Part shown: piece by piece, positions 47,701-56,800 of the stretch | How the letters are laid out: each line of letters starts with the position of its first letter | How positions within the stretch are numbered: position 1 is the stretch's first letter | From: Sedimentisphaerales bacterium | GTDB taxonomy: Bacteria > Planctomycetota > Phycisphaerae > Sedimentisphaerales > SM23-30 | Reading direction: 5' to 3' | NCBI GenBank assembly: GCA_028281535.1 | Contig: JANQJS010000012.1 | Span: 1 to 64,000 of the forward strand | Length of the DNA: 64,000 nt | Notes under the pieces: model-generated | What the model was told of the DNA's origin: nothing | The model's database searches: none | Seen by the model: only the letters and a program-made list of their open reading frames with translations | Position numbers and translations under genes: made by a program

Positions 47701-49549
47701 TGCAGATACCCAAAACGCTCCAACGTGCGGTAGTGGACAACCATTTAGTGATTACCTGGGTGCCGGTCATACGACGGGCATTACAGTAACGCAGAGTAGT
47801 GTGGATGAAACCGCAACAGGTGTAAAAACCATTGATGGTAGCGGTTTATCTGGTAACAATCACGGTGGTACCTGGAATCATTCATGGCAAAGTCCCAGTG
47901 CGTCTGCGAATCCAAATTCTACTCGTGGGACGACTCACTGGATACGTTACGATTTTGGTCATCTTTACACATTAGGTGTGATGCAGGCCTGGAATCATAG
48001 TGAAAGCGGTGTCACGACGCGTGGTTTACAAAGCGTTAGCATTGATTACTCACAAGATGGCACCAACTGGACACAATTGGGTTCAGGGCCATTTACTTTC
48101 CCACAAGCCTCTGACTCAGGAGCTAATAATGGATTTAATGCAGCTGATTTCGGTGGTGTCTGTGCTCGCTATGTCATTCTGACGAGTAATACAAATTATA
48201 GTAATGGGTTTGCACATGCATTAGCAGAAGTTAAATTTAATATAGTTTCTTCCGGTCCTACACAATGTACTGTTCCAAATGTAGTCGGTCAAGCTCAGGC
48301 GACGGCTCAAACGAATATCACTAATGCGAACTTGACAGTGGGTACCGTAACCAACCAGAGTAGTTCAACGGTTGCAGCTGGTAACGTGATTAGTACGAGT
48401 CCTGCGGCAAGTTCTTCAGTGACTTGTGGCAGTGCGGTGAATATCGTTGTTTCGACAGGCCCAGCCTTGTGTACCGTTCCAAATGTAGTTGGTCAAGCTC
48501 AGGCGACAGCTCAAACGAATATCACTAATGCTAATTTGACAGTGGGTACCGTAACCAACCAGAGTAGTTCAACGGTTGCAGTTGGTAACGTGATTAGCAC
48601 GAGTCCCGCGGCAAGTACTTCTGTAACTTGTGGCAGTGCGGTGAATATCTTTGTTTCGACCGGTCCAGCCTTGTGTACCGTTCCAAATGTCGTTGGTCAA
48701 GCTCAGGCGACAGCTCAAACGAATATCACTAATGCTAATTTGACAGTGGGTACCGTAACCAACCAGAGTAGTTCAACGGTTGCAGCTGGTAACGTGATTA
48801 GCACGAGTCCCGCGGCAAGTACTTCTGTAACTTGTGGCAGTGCGGTGAATATCTTTGTTTCGACCGGTCCTGCCTTATGTACTGTTCCAAATGTCGTCGG
48901 TCAAGCGCAAGCAACGGCTCAAACAAATATCACAAACGCGAACTTGACAGTGGGTACCGTAACCAACCAGAGTAGTTCGACGGTTGCAGCTGGTAATGTG
49001 ATTAGCACGAGTCCCGCGGCAAGTTCTTCAGTGACTTGTGGTAGTGCGGTGAATATTTTTGTTTCGACAGGCCCAGGTGGTGGTACCGGCCCCATTACGA
49101 TTACCAATCACAGTTTTGAACAGCCTGGTACAGGTAGTGAAGTTACAAACTTTGGTAATATCCCTGGTTGGAATGGCCCAACAAGTGGTGAATCCGGTAT
49201 CAGTAATGGTGATGGCGGTACCAATGGTAGCTGGTCCATGTTCCTTTGTAACTGTGATAGCTTTGCTACACAAACCACCAGTCATACGATTGCGGCCGGT
49301 ACCTATCAGGTTCAGGTTGATGCCAAAGAAGAAGGGACTCTGCAGGTTGAACTCTTCCATGGCAGTACCATATTAGGATCTCAAAGCTTTGCAATTAGTT
49401 CAGATAGTTTTTCAACGAAGAGTTTTAACGTGATTGTATCAGGAAGTAATCCTGGTATAGGTCAAACACTGGGCATTCGTCTGCAGAATTCAGCTTCAGG
49501 TGAAAGCTGGACTGTTGTGGATAACGTTCGTGTGACTAAGACGAATTAG
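44768..49549 (+). CDS. Secreted copper-radical-oxidase-like protein with cupredoxin, discoidin and four PASTA domains
   Basis: ATG at 44768 is chosen because AAGGAA lies 8 nt upstream; GTG at 44762 is too close. The 1,593 residues start with a signal peptide (ends LLAQ) and a kelch/DUF1929-like unit keeping the full copper-radical-oxidase set: Cys98, Tyr153, Tyr383-His384 and His476. Two FN3 domains follow, then a plastocyanin-like domain (NGHNVWSG; YNYHCHVHG; Met 11 residues after the Cys), another FN3, a discoidin-like domain, four PASTA repeats and a C-terminal beta-sandwich (SFEQPGTGSEV; VVDNVRVTKTN) shared with the 53831 protein. There is no multicopper oxidase. An active oxidase producing hydrogen peroxide on alcohols, aldehydes or glycans is expected from the family. 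Confidence 0.88.
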   Translation: MKSKVTMKKTILLLLMSLCLQANDLLAQGSWTTSVRTGVEAIHMGLLPPAGSNPARVIVYSYRDPFASPSEGPYPAGIFNPNSPLSGIIRTTTDSHFCGGHTMMADGRFFMIDGETANSEGSPAGGGDINMYNPATDTWENGGKMASSSIRWYPSTILLGNGKLVTFGGTTHGGGDLASFVNGDRSLEVFDPATNTSTCISGCSNLMPYQDANAYPRVFLLDDNSTTNVFKILMTGADADSYIFTINTDTNTGSVITGPQDGQAPGSGNGKGRAQGTYARLDDGSILALGGTAPNSEEGGANTVSRMLNPESSSRSWSNATNMSFGRMNTLCQLMADGQLLAFGGDVSGTSQYTPEMFNPVSNTWTSMAMMNGSGTDTEGRNYHTSAVLLPDGRLCVSGGEGIDNPRTAGGTLGVGGETDLTTFYSPPYLSTATARPVITSAPSTANYNQSIAINYDATKGPVTMVKLRRTGTSTHSFAYDMRGHTLFTGSDSDGTVNVTIPNNSNQVIPGYYLLFIFRDSGNVKVPSVATWIKIDGSSTPGDTNPPSQPTIQSVVADSSTQITVTSTISTDAEGSNPVEYQFEETSNNTGGTDSDWQPSTIYVDASLNTNTQYCYKVRARDAAGTPNETGYSSVNGVCTFTLSVDTTSPAAPVWATNGQPTAVGDTMITMQVDAVSDPSTPVMYSFEETSGNNGPNSGWQVSPSFVASGLNAATTYTYQVRARDGAAIPNVGSYSSALSAMTAIEDNNIEITVGLNGTNSFTPANVTLNVGQTVDWNFVSNGHNVWSGLSGAHTVLLGDPAWTGLPGGGTMLFNSSSAPPTTNPAGFEYSVTFDQNFLDNSTGDAGATNQYNYHCHVHGSGSPNLMFGTITINGGNDVKAPIPNPMTFAMPPNATSSSAITMTATTALDGQSPPVQYNFVNTSSTGTGGSSSGWQNSATFTDVGLEAGKNYCYTVQARDFAGAGSTMNSGVASSAVCADTQNAPTCGSGQPFSDYLGAGHTTGITVTQSSVDETATGVKTIDGSGLSGNNHGGTWNHSWQSPSASANPNSTRGTTHWIRYDFGHLYTLGVMQAWNHSESGVTTRGLQSVSIDYSQDGTNWTQLGSGPFTFPQASDSGANNGFNAADFGGVCARYVILTSNTNYSNGFAHALAEVKFNIVSSGPTQCTVPNVVGQAQATAQTNITNANLTVGTVTNQSSSTVAAGNVISTSPAASSSVTCGSAVNIVVSTGPALCTVPNVVGQAQATAQTNITNANLTVGTVTNQSSSTVAVGNVISTSPAASTSVTCGSAVNIFVSTGPALCTVPNVVGQAQATAQTNITNANLTVGTVTNQSSSTVAAGNVISTSPAASTSVTCGSAVNIFVSTGPALCTVPNVVGQAQATAQTNITNANLTVGTVTNQSSSTVAAGNVISTSPAASSSVTCGSAVNIFVSTGPGGGTGPITITNHSFEQPGTGSEVTNFGNIPGWNGPTSGESGISNGDGGTNGSWSMFLCNCDSFATQTTSHTIAAGTYQVQVDAKEEGTLQVELFHGSTILGSQSFAISSDSFSTKSFNVIVSGSNPGIGQTLGIRLQNSASGESWTVVDNVRVTKTN
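48266..49081 (+). repeat. Four tandem 204-bp PASTA-coding repeats
   Basis: Units begin at 48266, 48470, 48674 and 48878, each starting with TGT of CTVPNVVGQAQATAQT. The units are nearly identical in DNA, so the array is recent and may vary in copy number between strains. Confidence 0.9.
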
Positions 49550-49957
49550 TTTATAAAAAATAAAGTTATACACACTTTCTTAATTGGCAGAGTCCTGTTT
49601 TTGCAGGGCTTTGCCAATGCATAAAAAGAAAGTTAAAAATTTAATTAATCATTTAGGTTTTTTGTGCTCTGTCAGGACACACTAGTTTTTTCCTGGCAGA
49701 GCAACTTATACAACTTGGAGAACTGGAGAAAACGAATTTGTCAATCTATATAAAAATAGTGTGTATAGGTCGAAATAATTCAACTCCTTCAAGATAAAAA
49801 TGATAGAGAAATAAACAACGGAATAATGTGTGTGTGTTGTTTATGTTAATTTGGTACCCCTTGATGTTAATCGTAGCATCAAGATCCTTATCTTGATTGG
49901 TCCCTGTAACAATCAGGAGTTTGGAGAAAATGAAATTACAGGACATGGAGAAACATT
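49550..49957. other. Spacer with three stem-loop/inverted-repeat elements
   Basis: It contains TATACACACT (49567-49576) and its inverse AGTGTGTATA (49758-49767). A 15-bp hairpin at 49583-49618 lacks a T-run. An 11-bp hairpin (GCTCTGTCAGG 49666-49676 with CCTGGCAGAGC 49692-49702) has a T-rich loop. ATGTGTGTGTGTTG lies near 49825. No gene is convincing. Confidence 0.6.
49583..49618 (+). terminator. Post-stop hairpin of the compact oxidase gene (no U-tract)
   Basis: ATTGGCAGAGTCCTG (49583-49597) pairs with CAGGGCTTTGCCAAT (49604-49618) over 15 bp with two G-T pairs. The missing T-run makes it an atypical terminator or an RNA-stability element. Confidence 0.55.
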
Positions 49958-51601
49958 ATGAAAAAGTATTTTTTGTTGCTGTGTGCTTCAATATTTACTT
50001 TGAGCACAGCAAACCTCGCGCTAGCCGAAGATGCCTTTCCGCCTAGTTATAAATGTAGTGACCGGGCCTATCGTGTTATCTGGGATTTTGATGATGAAGA
50101 TGGTATTTTTGGCACAGAAACGATTCAAGGGCCTTTAGCTTCAGATGTTCAAGAAGCGGCTTTAGGATCTGAATGTTGTTTTACCGCGGAAGACGATTTC
50201 TTTGGTGAATCGAATGCAACGATTGGTTCACGTACAGGTGTGGTCGTGGATACCTCGAATGGTGGTGATGAAGGTTTAAGTCACGGTCGTTTGGTCTCTA
50301 CCAACCTGGCAAAAACAGGTGAGAACGTTGCCTATCAAGTACAAATTACCTTTAATGGCACGGAAGCAGATTTAGGGCTTGTTATTATGGAAGCGCTTAG
50401 TGGTGCTGTTCCAGAAACACCAACCCCTATTACCGGTTGTGCTGGTTCTTCAAATGATCCGGAAGAAGAACCTTCATTGACAACTGTAGGAACGGCTGAT
50501 CATGGAGATGGGTTTATCACCGTTGCTTATGAATTGGTGACGAATGGTGATGATTTAACCAATTGCACTAATTTACATCTGGCATTTGAAGGCATGACGA
50601 ATGGTATCGTGATTGATCAAATTACCATCGATGTGGCCTATTTTACGGGTGAAACATTGCCAGATGGTGGTTCATGTTTTCCACCTGTTTTATCTGAAGG
50701 TGAAGTTTCATTGAGTGAAAATGATGTTTTAACCACCGGTGCATTCACCGTTGTTATGGATACCTCTACCGAAGCTCAAGCGAATCCAGGTAGTGCTGTT
50801 GTTACTGTAACGATCGACCCAAATTCTGGGGACCCAACAACAACTAGCTTAACCGATTATTCATTAGCAACCGCATTAGGTGTATCAGCTGCAGGTGTAC
50901 CCGTGACACTGACGTTTGATGTGGGTAACTGGCATATTCCGCAAACAGTAACGGTGACAGCGATCGATGATGCTGTTCTTGAACCTAATATCATTTGTGT
51001 GGAATCGTTTGGTGTTGGGTTTTCTGTCTCTTTGAGTGAGCCCAATGAAAATCCTTCATTGGATGGAAGTGTCTCTCGATCCAGTGGCGAATTGATTTCT
51101 ATTCTGGATAACGAAGCAGGTTGTGTGATCATTGAAGAATCTTCCATTCAAGTAAATGAATTAGATCCTAATGAACCAAATAGCTGTGGTGTCATTTCAT
51201 ATTCGTTATCACGTTCACCTGCAACACCTGTGATTGTTACAGCTGAATCTGAAGATACAACGATTACATTTTCACCATCTACATTAACCTTTGACAACAC
51301 CGATTGGGCAGATCCTCAAGAGATTGTTGTTAAAGCGGTTCCTGATGATGAATTTGTAGGTGGTGAACCTGGATTAACAGCAGCGATCTCATCGAGTTCA
51401 AATGGTGAATCTGGTGATCTTAGTTTCTTTAATCCAATTGAGGGTGTCACCGTCACGATTATTCAGGACGAATGTGGAGAACTTCCATTCTTGTCTAAAG
51501 ATTTAAATGAAGATTGTTTTGTTAACTTATTGGATTTTTCAATTTTTAGTACTCAGTGGTTTCAATGTACAGAACCTGATTCAGCAAATTGTCCAAACTA
51601 A
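49958..51601 (+). CDS. Exported protein with Calx-beta-like domains and C-terminal dockerin-like domain
   Basis: A 547-residue protein with a signal peptide (ends LALAEDAF). The N-terminal part (30-230) is a beta-rich domain with conserved Cys residues. Two later units resemble bacterial Calx-beta/cadherin-like repeats (LTFDVGNWHIPQTVTVTAID and LTFDNTDWADPQEIVVKAV). The end, KDLNEDCFVNLLDFSIFSTQ, resembles one dockerin half. GGAGA precedes the ATG. The next gene is a diverged tandem paralogue. A structural, surface-attached role is inferred; no catalytic residues were seen. Confidence 0.8.
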   Translation: MKKYFLLLCASIFTLSTANLALAEDAFPPSYKCSDRAYRVIWDFDDEDGIFGTETIQGPLASDVQEAALGSECCFTAEDDFFGESNATIGSRTGVVVDTSNGGDEGLSHGRLVSTNLAKTGENVAYQVQITFNGTEADLGLVIMEALSGAVPETPTPITGCAGSSNDPEEEPSLTTVGTADHGDGFITVAYELVTNGDDLTNCTNLHLAFEGMTNGIVIDQITIDVAYFTGETLPDGGSCFPPVLSEGEVSLSENDVLTTGAFTVVMDTSTEAQANPGSAVVTVTIDPNSGDPTTTSLTDYSLATALGVSAAGVPVTLTFDVGNWHIPQTVTVTAIDDAVLEPNIICVESFGVGFSVSLSEPNENPSLDGSVSRSSGELISILDNEAGCVIIEESSIQVNELDPNEPNSCGVISYSLSRSPATPVIVTAESEDTTITFSPSTLTFDNTDWADPQEIVVKAVPDDEFVGGEPGLTAAISSSSNGESGDLSFFNPIEGVTVTIIQDECGELPFLSKDLNEDCFVNLLDFSIFSTQWFQCTEPDSANCPN

Positions 51602-51709
51602 TTTCATTTTTATTTAAATAATAATGAAGAATTAAAATGTCATAATCTCATCCATGTTCGGCAAAGCTGAACAGGTGAGAGGAGAAAATATAAATTGGAG
51701 ATACATAAC

Positions 51710-53239
51710 ATGAAAAAAATGACAATATTTTTAGGTCTGGCATTATTGTTTGTCAGCCCGATGTATGCAAACGATGACTTCGCTCCATTTTGGCGAGGCA
51801 GTGCTGGTACAGCGAAAGTTGTATTTGATTTTAGTGATCCTAACACGTTTAACGATGGTGACGTTGATCCAACAAGTCCTGATTTCGCATTGATCGAAAC
51901 CGCTACGGCTCAAGCTGGGCAGGAATTTGGAACAGATGCTTGCTCTGTTGTCGGACCACCTGCACGGGCTGGTGTATTAGTTGCCTCAGAAGTTCGTGCA
52001 CTTGTTACGAATCTAGCGGCAGAAGGTGAAACGGTTGTTGTCCGAGTTCAAATTACATCTACGGCTGCAGAACTACCTTTTACTGGTATTGAATCAGCAA
52101 ATTCAACGTTTGATCAGCCTGATTTTGAATTGTGTGAAGGCGCAGAAGATTTACAATTAGAACCTGTCGGACCAGCTGTTGATCATGGCGATGGTTATTC
52201 AACCTCTGCCATCGAAGCTGTACTACCTGCAGGTGCGGGATGTGGACTGATTCAGGTCTTTTTTGAAGGATTTGAAGAAGGTACCTGTGTAGATGAAATC
52301 ATTATTGATATTCAACATAGTACAAACCCTGGTCAAATAGCGGTTGCTACAGCCACGCCTGCAAGTGTTCAAGTTCAAGAATTTCAAGGTGGTAGCGGTA
52401 TAACCCAGGACATGGTTATTGCATTAGATCCTAATGTTGGTAGCGTATCAGCTTCTGGATCTGTTGTGGTTACCTTAGATCCGAATACAACACAAGTGAC
52501 ATTAAATGGTGTTTCATCATTAAAATTAACATTTACAGATACCGACTGGACAACACCTCAAACTGTCACCGTTGCTGGTGTAGAAGATACGAATTTTGAA
52601 GCATGTGTTTCATCTTTTGTTTTTCAGGCTGCCGTTGAATCCTCATCGGATGCACATTTTGATCAAGGAGCAGCACAAGTACCATTACAAATTGATCTCA
52701 TCGATGAAGATAATGGATGTGTCTTTGTGGAAGCTGAAGATACGGAATTAAATGAGTTGCTTTCTGAAGCAGATACAGGCTCGTTGGTTTACTCACTTAA
52801 TCGTGCTCCAAGTTCAGGATCTGTTTTCATTGCTGTTGATGATAGTTTTGAAGATCCTAACAGCCCATACTTTAAAGCAGATCCAAACGTATTAACGTTT
52901 ACGACCAGTAACTGGGCCATTCCTCAGACCGTGACATTAAATCCTCAGCAAGATGATGAGCTTCGTGGCACAGCGCCTGGTTCAGGCGAACCCTCTGTAA
53001 CGACAGCTATATCTACTGTGTCAGTTTCAAGTCCTGGTGATAATTTCTTTGTCAATCCAGATCCAGAAACACAAGAGAATTTAAATGCCCCTGCAGCAGT
53101 GGAAATTTCTATCACCGAAGATGAATGTGGTGCACAAGAATTTGGCAGTGTTGACTTTAATCAAGATTGTTTTGTAGATATATCAGATCTATCTAGTTTT
53201 GTTGAAGAGTGGTTAGGATGTTCTACTCCTGGCTGCTAA
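51710..53239 (+). CDS. Exported dockerin-ended protein, tandem paralogue of the preceding gene
   Basis: A 509-residue protein beginning MKKMTIFLGL with a signal peptide (ends MYANDDF); GGAGA lies upstream. It shares layout with the previous gene: an N-terminal Cys-bearing beta domain (30-215), Calx-beta-like units (LTFTDTDWTTPQTVTVAG; LTFTTSNWAIPQTVTLN) and a dockerin-like end (SVDFNQDCFVDISDLSSF). An in-frame TTG at 51695 is a less likely start. A hairpin GTTCGGC/GCTGAAC lies just upstream (about 51655-51674). The pair may be cotranscribed between two oxidase genes. Confidence 0.8.
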   Translation: MKKMTIFLGLALLFVSPMYANDDFAPFWRGSAGTAKVVFDFSDPNTFNDGDVDPTSPDFALIETATAQAGQEFGTDACSVVGPPARAGVLVASEVRALVTNLAAEGETVVVRVQITSTAAELPFTGIESANSTFDQPDFELCEGAEDLQLEPVGPAVDHGDGYSTSAIEAVLPAGAGCGLIQVFFEGFEEGTCVDEIIIDIQHSTNPGQIAVATATPASVQVQEFQGGSGITQDMVIALDPNVGSVSASGSVVVTLDPNTTQVTLNGVSSLKLTFTDTDWTTPQTVTVAGVEDTNFEACVSSFVFQAAVESSSDAHFDQGAAQVPLQIDLIDEDNGCVFVEAEDTELNELLSEADTGSLVYSLNRAPSSGSVFIAVDDSFEDPNSPYFKADPNVLTFTTSNWAIPQTVTLNPQQDDELRGTAPGSGEPSVTTAISTVSVSSPGDNFFVNPDPETQENLNAPAAVEISITEDECGAQEFGSVDFNQDCFVDISDLSSFVEEWLGCSTPGC

Positions 53240-53267
53240 GTTTATTATTTTAAGAATCTTTTATTTG

Positions 53268-53301
53268 GGATGTCGCAATAATTTTGCGACATCCTTTTTT
53301 T
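53268..53301 (+). terminator. Strong rho-independent terminator
   Basis: GGATGTCGCAA (53268-53278) and TTGCGACATCC (53284-53294) are perfectly complementary with a 5-nt loop, followed by a T-run. It lies 28 bp after the tandem dockerin genes. Confidence 0.92.
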
Positions 53302-53518
53302 ATATACTTTTATTTTACAAGGTATTACGGCAATCTTGACTGCGGGGTAATAAAATATTTAAAAAATTTTTTCCAATTTATTGTCTAGCTAACGAACCCT
53401 TTGTAAGTAGACTTTGTGGTCTATTAATAGTTGTTTTGTCGATTATTTTAGGCTGTGTCGTTTTAAGTTAAAACATCTACAGTGATGTTATAAATCGATA
53501 AGGATAATTCAATTTGAT

Positions 53519-53558
53519 GTTTGATCGCTTCCATTGATTATCCTGGCAAACAAATAGG
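53519..53558 (+). repeat. Copy 3 of the ~40-nt dispersed intergenic repeat
   Basis: TTGATCGCTTCCATTGATT and GCAAACAAATAGG match the complementary strand of 35854-35893. It lies about 270 bp upstream of the second giant gene. Confidence 0.7.
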
Positions 53559-53830
53559 TATGACTGAAATCATTTTAATTTTAGAACAAACAATTTCTTA
53601 AATATCAACTGCAGCCAAGCAGTGCGATAGTGTGTGATGTATGTGGAAATTTTATCAACAATTCTATTTAAGTTTTGGGAGATCGGTATGACATTAAATT
53701 AGTGTTAATGTGAACTGTGTTTTTTTTATCAACATAAAAGACAAAAAGGTCTGTTTATCTTGATAGAAGCGGAAGTGGTGTTTAAAAAGTTAGAAGTGTT
53801 AGTCATTGAATTTATGAAAGGAAGTAGAGT

Positions 53831-56800
53831 ATGAATCACTTTATAAAACAAAAGATATTTATCACTCTGTTGTTATGTTGCATGTTTATTTCAGGCAAAT
53901 ATGCTATGGGACAACCATCAGTTGTTGGCCAATGGGATCCCGTTCAAAATACAAGTTTGGATTTTTCGCATACCGTGCAATTGAAGTCTGAAAGAGTTCT
54001 AACGTTATCTCATAACGGTGCTCAATACATGACGTTTCATCCAAGTAATTTTAGTGGAACCGTTCAAATCAGCTCAGTTCCTAAATTTTTTATGTGTGGT
54101 GGTCATTCCACGATGGCTGATGGAAAATTCTTCCTCTGTGGTGGTGAAGATCCCACTGATGATCACAATGATGCTGGTTACTTTGATCCCGACACAGAAA
54201 CTTGGCATCTTCTACCTTCAATGACTCAACATCGATGGTATCCTCAGACCATTATTCTGGGTGACGGGCGGCTTTTAATTTATGGCGGATACAATTTTAG
54301 CGCTGAAAGAAATGAAAATGTTGAAATTTATGATCCTGTTGCCAATACTTTTACTGCGTTACCTGGAAACATTCCTTGGCAGCATGAAGAATCCTATCTT
54401 CGTATCCACTCTATGATGGATGGCCGTATTTTTCAATCATCCCAGATCAATCAATCATACTGGTATACTGTCGGTGGGGGCTGGACACAAGGTCCTGTTA
54501 ACGCGGTAAGTACGCGTTGGTATGCACCTTCCGTTCGCTTAATGAGTGCGACAGAAGATAGAATCATATTGATTGGTGGTGCTTCAGGGGTCGATGGTGG
54601 TTCAGGCAGTTCAAATTGTCAAATTCTAAATGCAGCTGGTACTGCATGGGATACTGTTGCTTCATTGAATCATGCTCGTGGATTTAATCAAGGTATTCTT
54701 CTACCTGATGGAAAAGTCATTACCATTGCCGGTCATAGCGGAACTGCAAAAACAACACCTGAATTGTATGATCCTGTCAATAATAACTGGACCGTGTTAC
54801 CACCACATCAAGGTAGCTCAGGTACAGGTGATCACTTGGGTATGGTCTTGTTATATGATGGTCGTGTCCTGTATGGTTCAGATCAAACGACTGGTGGAAG
54901 CGGAACCAATTCATTTTTCCAAATTTACAATCCAGCTTATCTTTATACTGGTTCTCGCCCAACGATTGACAGTGTTCCTGCCGATGCTGGATGGGGTAGC
55001 TCAATTAATGTGGGTTACACATCAGCCAATGGCATTAGCTCAGCAGTACTTTTAAGGCCTTCCGGTTCAACCCACAGTTGGCATGCTAACCAGATTGGTG
55101 TACCTTTAACGATTACCAATGATACTGGAAGCAACTTGACATTGAGCGTACCAGCTAACAGCAACATGCTGCCTCCAGGGTATTATATGCTTTTCATTTT
55201 GGATAATAATGGAGCACCTAGTGTCTCTAAATTCGTTAGAGTCTCTGCTGCTGTTGCTGATACGACTGCTCCAACACCGAATCCAGCACAATTCTCAACA
55301 GTACCATTTGCGACTGGTCAAACCACAATCGATATGGTGGCAGATGCCGGTAGCGACGCAACACCTCCAATTGAATATCTCTTTACTCGTGATGGTGGAG
55401 CAGCTACAAGTAATTGGATTCAAACACCCTCATGGCAAGATACTGGTTTAAGTCCAGGAGTGCAATATTGCTACACTGTACAAATGCGTGATTCTGCTGG
55501 TACCCCAAACGTTGGTGGAGTATCTTTGCAAAGTTGTGCAACGACAAATTTACCAAACCAAAACCCACCCACGCCTAACCCAATGACTTGGGCAAGTGTT
55601 CCCGTCGTAAATACAGCAGGTAATCCAACATCAGAAATTACCATGCAGGCTTCTCTGGCAACCGATGATCAAGGTGGTCAGGTCCAATATTTCTTTGATG
55701 AAACCACCAGTGGTACCACATTCGATAGTGGTTGGCAAACGGGTACAACGTATACGGCAACTGGTTTAACACCTGGAACGACCTATACATTCCAAGTCAA
55801 AGCGCGTGACCCCGAACTGAATGAAACGGGGTTATCAGCTCCTGGATCTGCTAAAACGGATTGGGTGAGTGCGACCTTGACACCTTACTTGGATGCACTG
55901 CCGATTCCACCGATTGCAACACCAACCAGTGGTACAAGTGGTGGTGTCGCCAGCTATACGATTACCATGCAGGAAGTCCAGGCTCAGGTACATAGTCAAC
56001 TGCCTGCAACGACCCTGTGGGGATATGATGGTATGGTCCCTGGTCCTACTATTGAAGCTTCCGAAAATAATCAAGTGGATGTTACTTGGGTCAATGACCT
56101 GCGTGATACGAGCCAAACGGGTTCACCACTTCGTTTAAATCACTATTTGAATGTTGATACCTGTACTCATGGACCGAATATTTATGGTACCGCACCTTAT
56201 ACAGTGGTTCACTTACATGGTACCCATGCTCAAGCACAGTTTGATGGTTATCCTGAAGATATTTTCTATCCAGGGCAATCCTCGATTGTTCACCAATATC
56301 CTAACTTACAGAATGATGGTACCCTTTGGTATCATGATCACGGTTTAGGTATAACACGTTTGAACGTTTATATGGGACTGGCTGGTTTTTATATCCTTCG
56401 TGATCCTGCTCATGCAGCATTGAACCTACCGAGTGGTGAATATGAAGTACCTTTGATGATGATGGATAGAACATTTAATGTGGATGGTTCTTTGGTGTAT
56501 CCAGATCAATGGACGCCACAATTCTTTGGTGACAAAATGTTGGTTAACGGTAAAGTTTGGCCTTTCATGAATGTCAAGAAAGGTAAATACCGTTTCCGTA
56601 TGTTGAATGCCAGTGGTTCTCGTGTGCTTCGATTATCATTGTCGAATGGCCATACGTTCCATCAAATTGGTAGTGATGGAGGTTTATTAGCTGCACCTGT
56701 ACCGATGACACAAATTACTTTAGGTAATGCTGAACGTGGGGATGTTGTTATTGACTTCTCTAGTTTTGCAACCGGTACGGAAATCCTATTGACCAATGAT

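Larger units (their letters stand above)
53240..53830. other. Spacer before the second giant oxidase gene
   Basis: It starts with the terminator at 53268, contains copy 3 of the ~40-nt repeat (53519-53558) and ATAGTGTGTGATG near 53627, and ends in the ribosome binding site AAAGGAAGTAGAG. No gene was seen. Confidence 0.55.

Noticed and set aside
48266-49081. Regular tandem repeats that might suggest CRISPR
   Set aside because: The 204-bp units are in frame and code for PASTA domains; there are no short direct repeats with unique spacers.
49583-49702. Hairpins after the oxidase gene as possible integron attC or transposon ends
   Set aside because: No attC core triplets, no integrase or transposase gene nearby and no target duplication.
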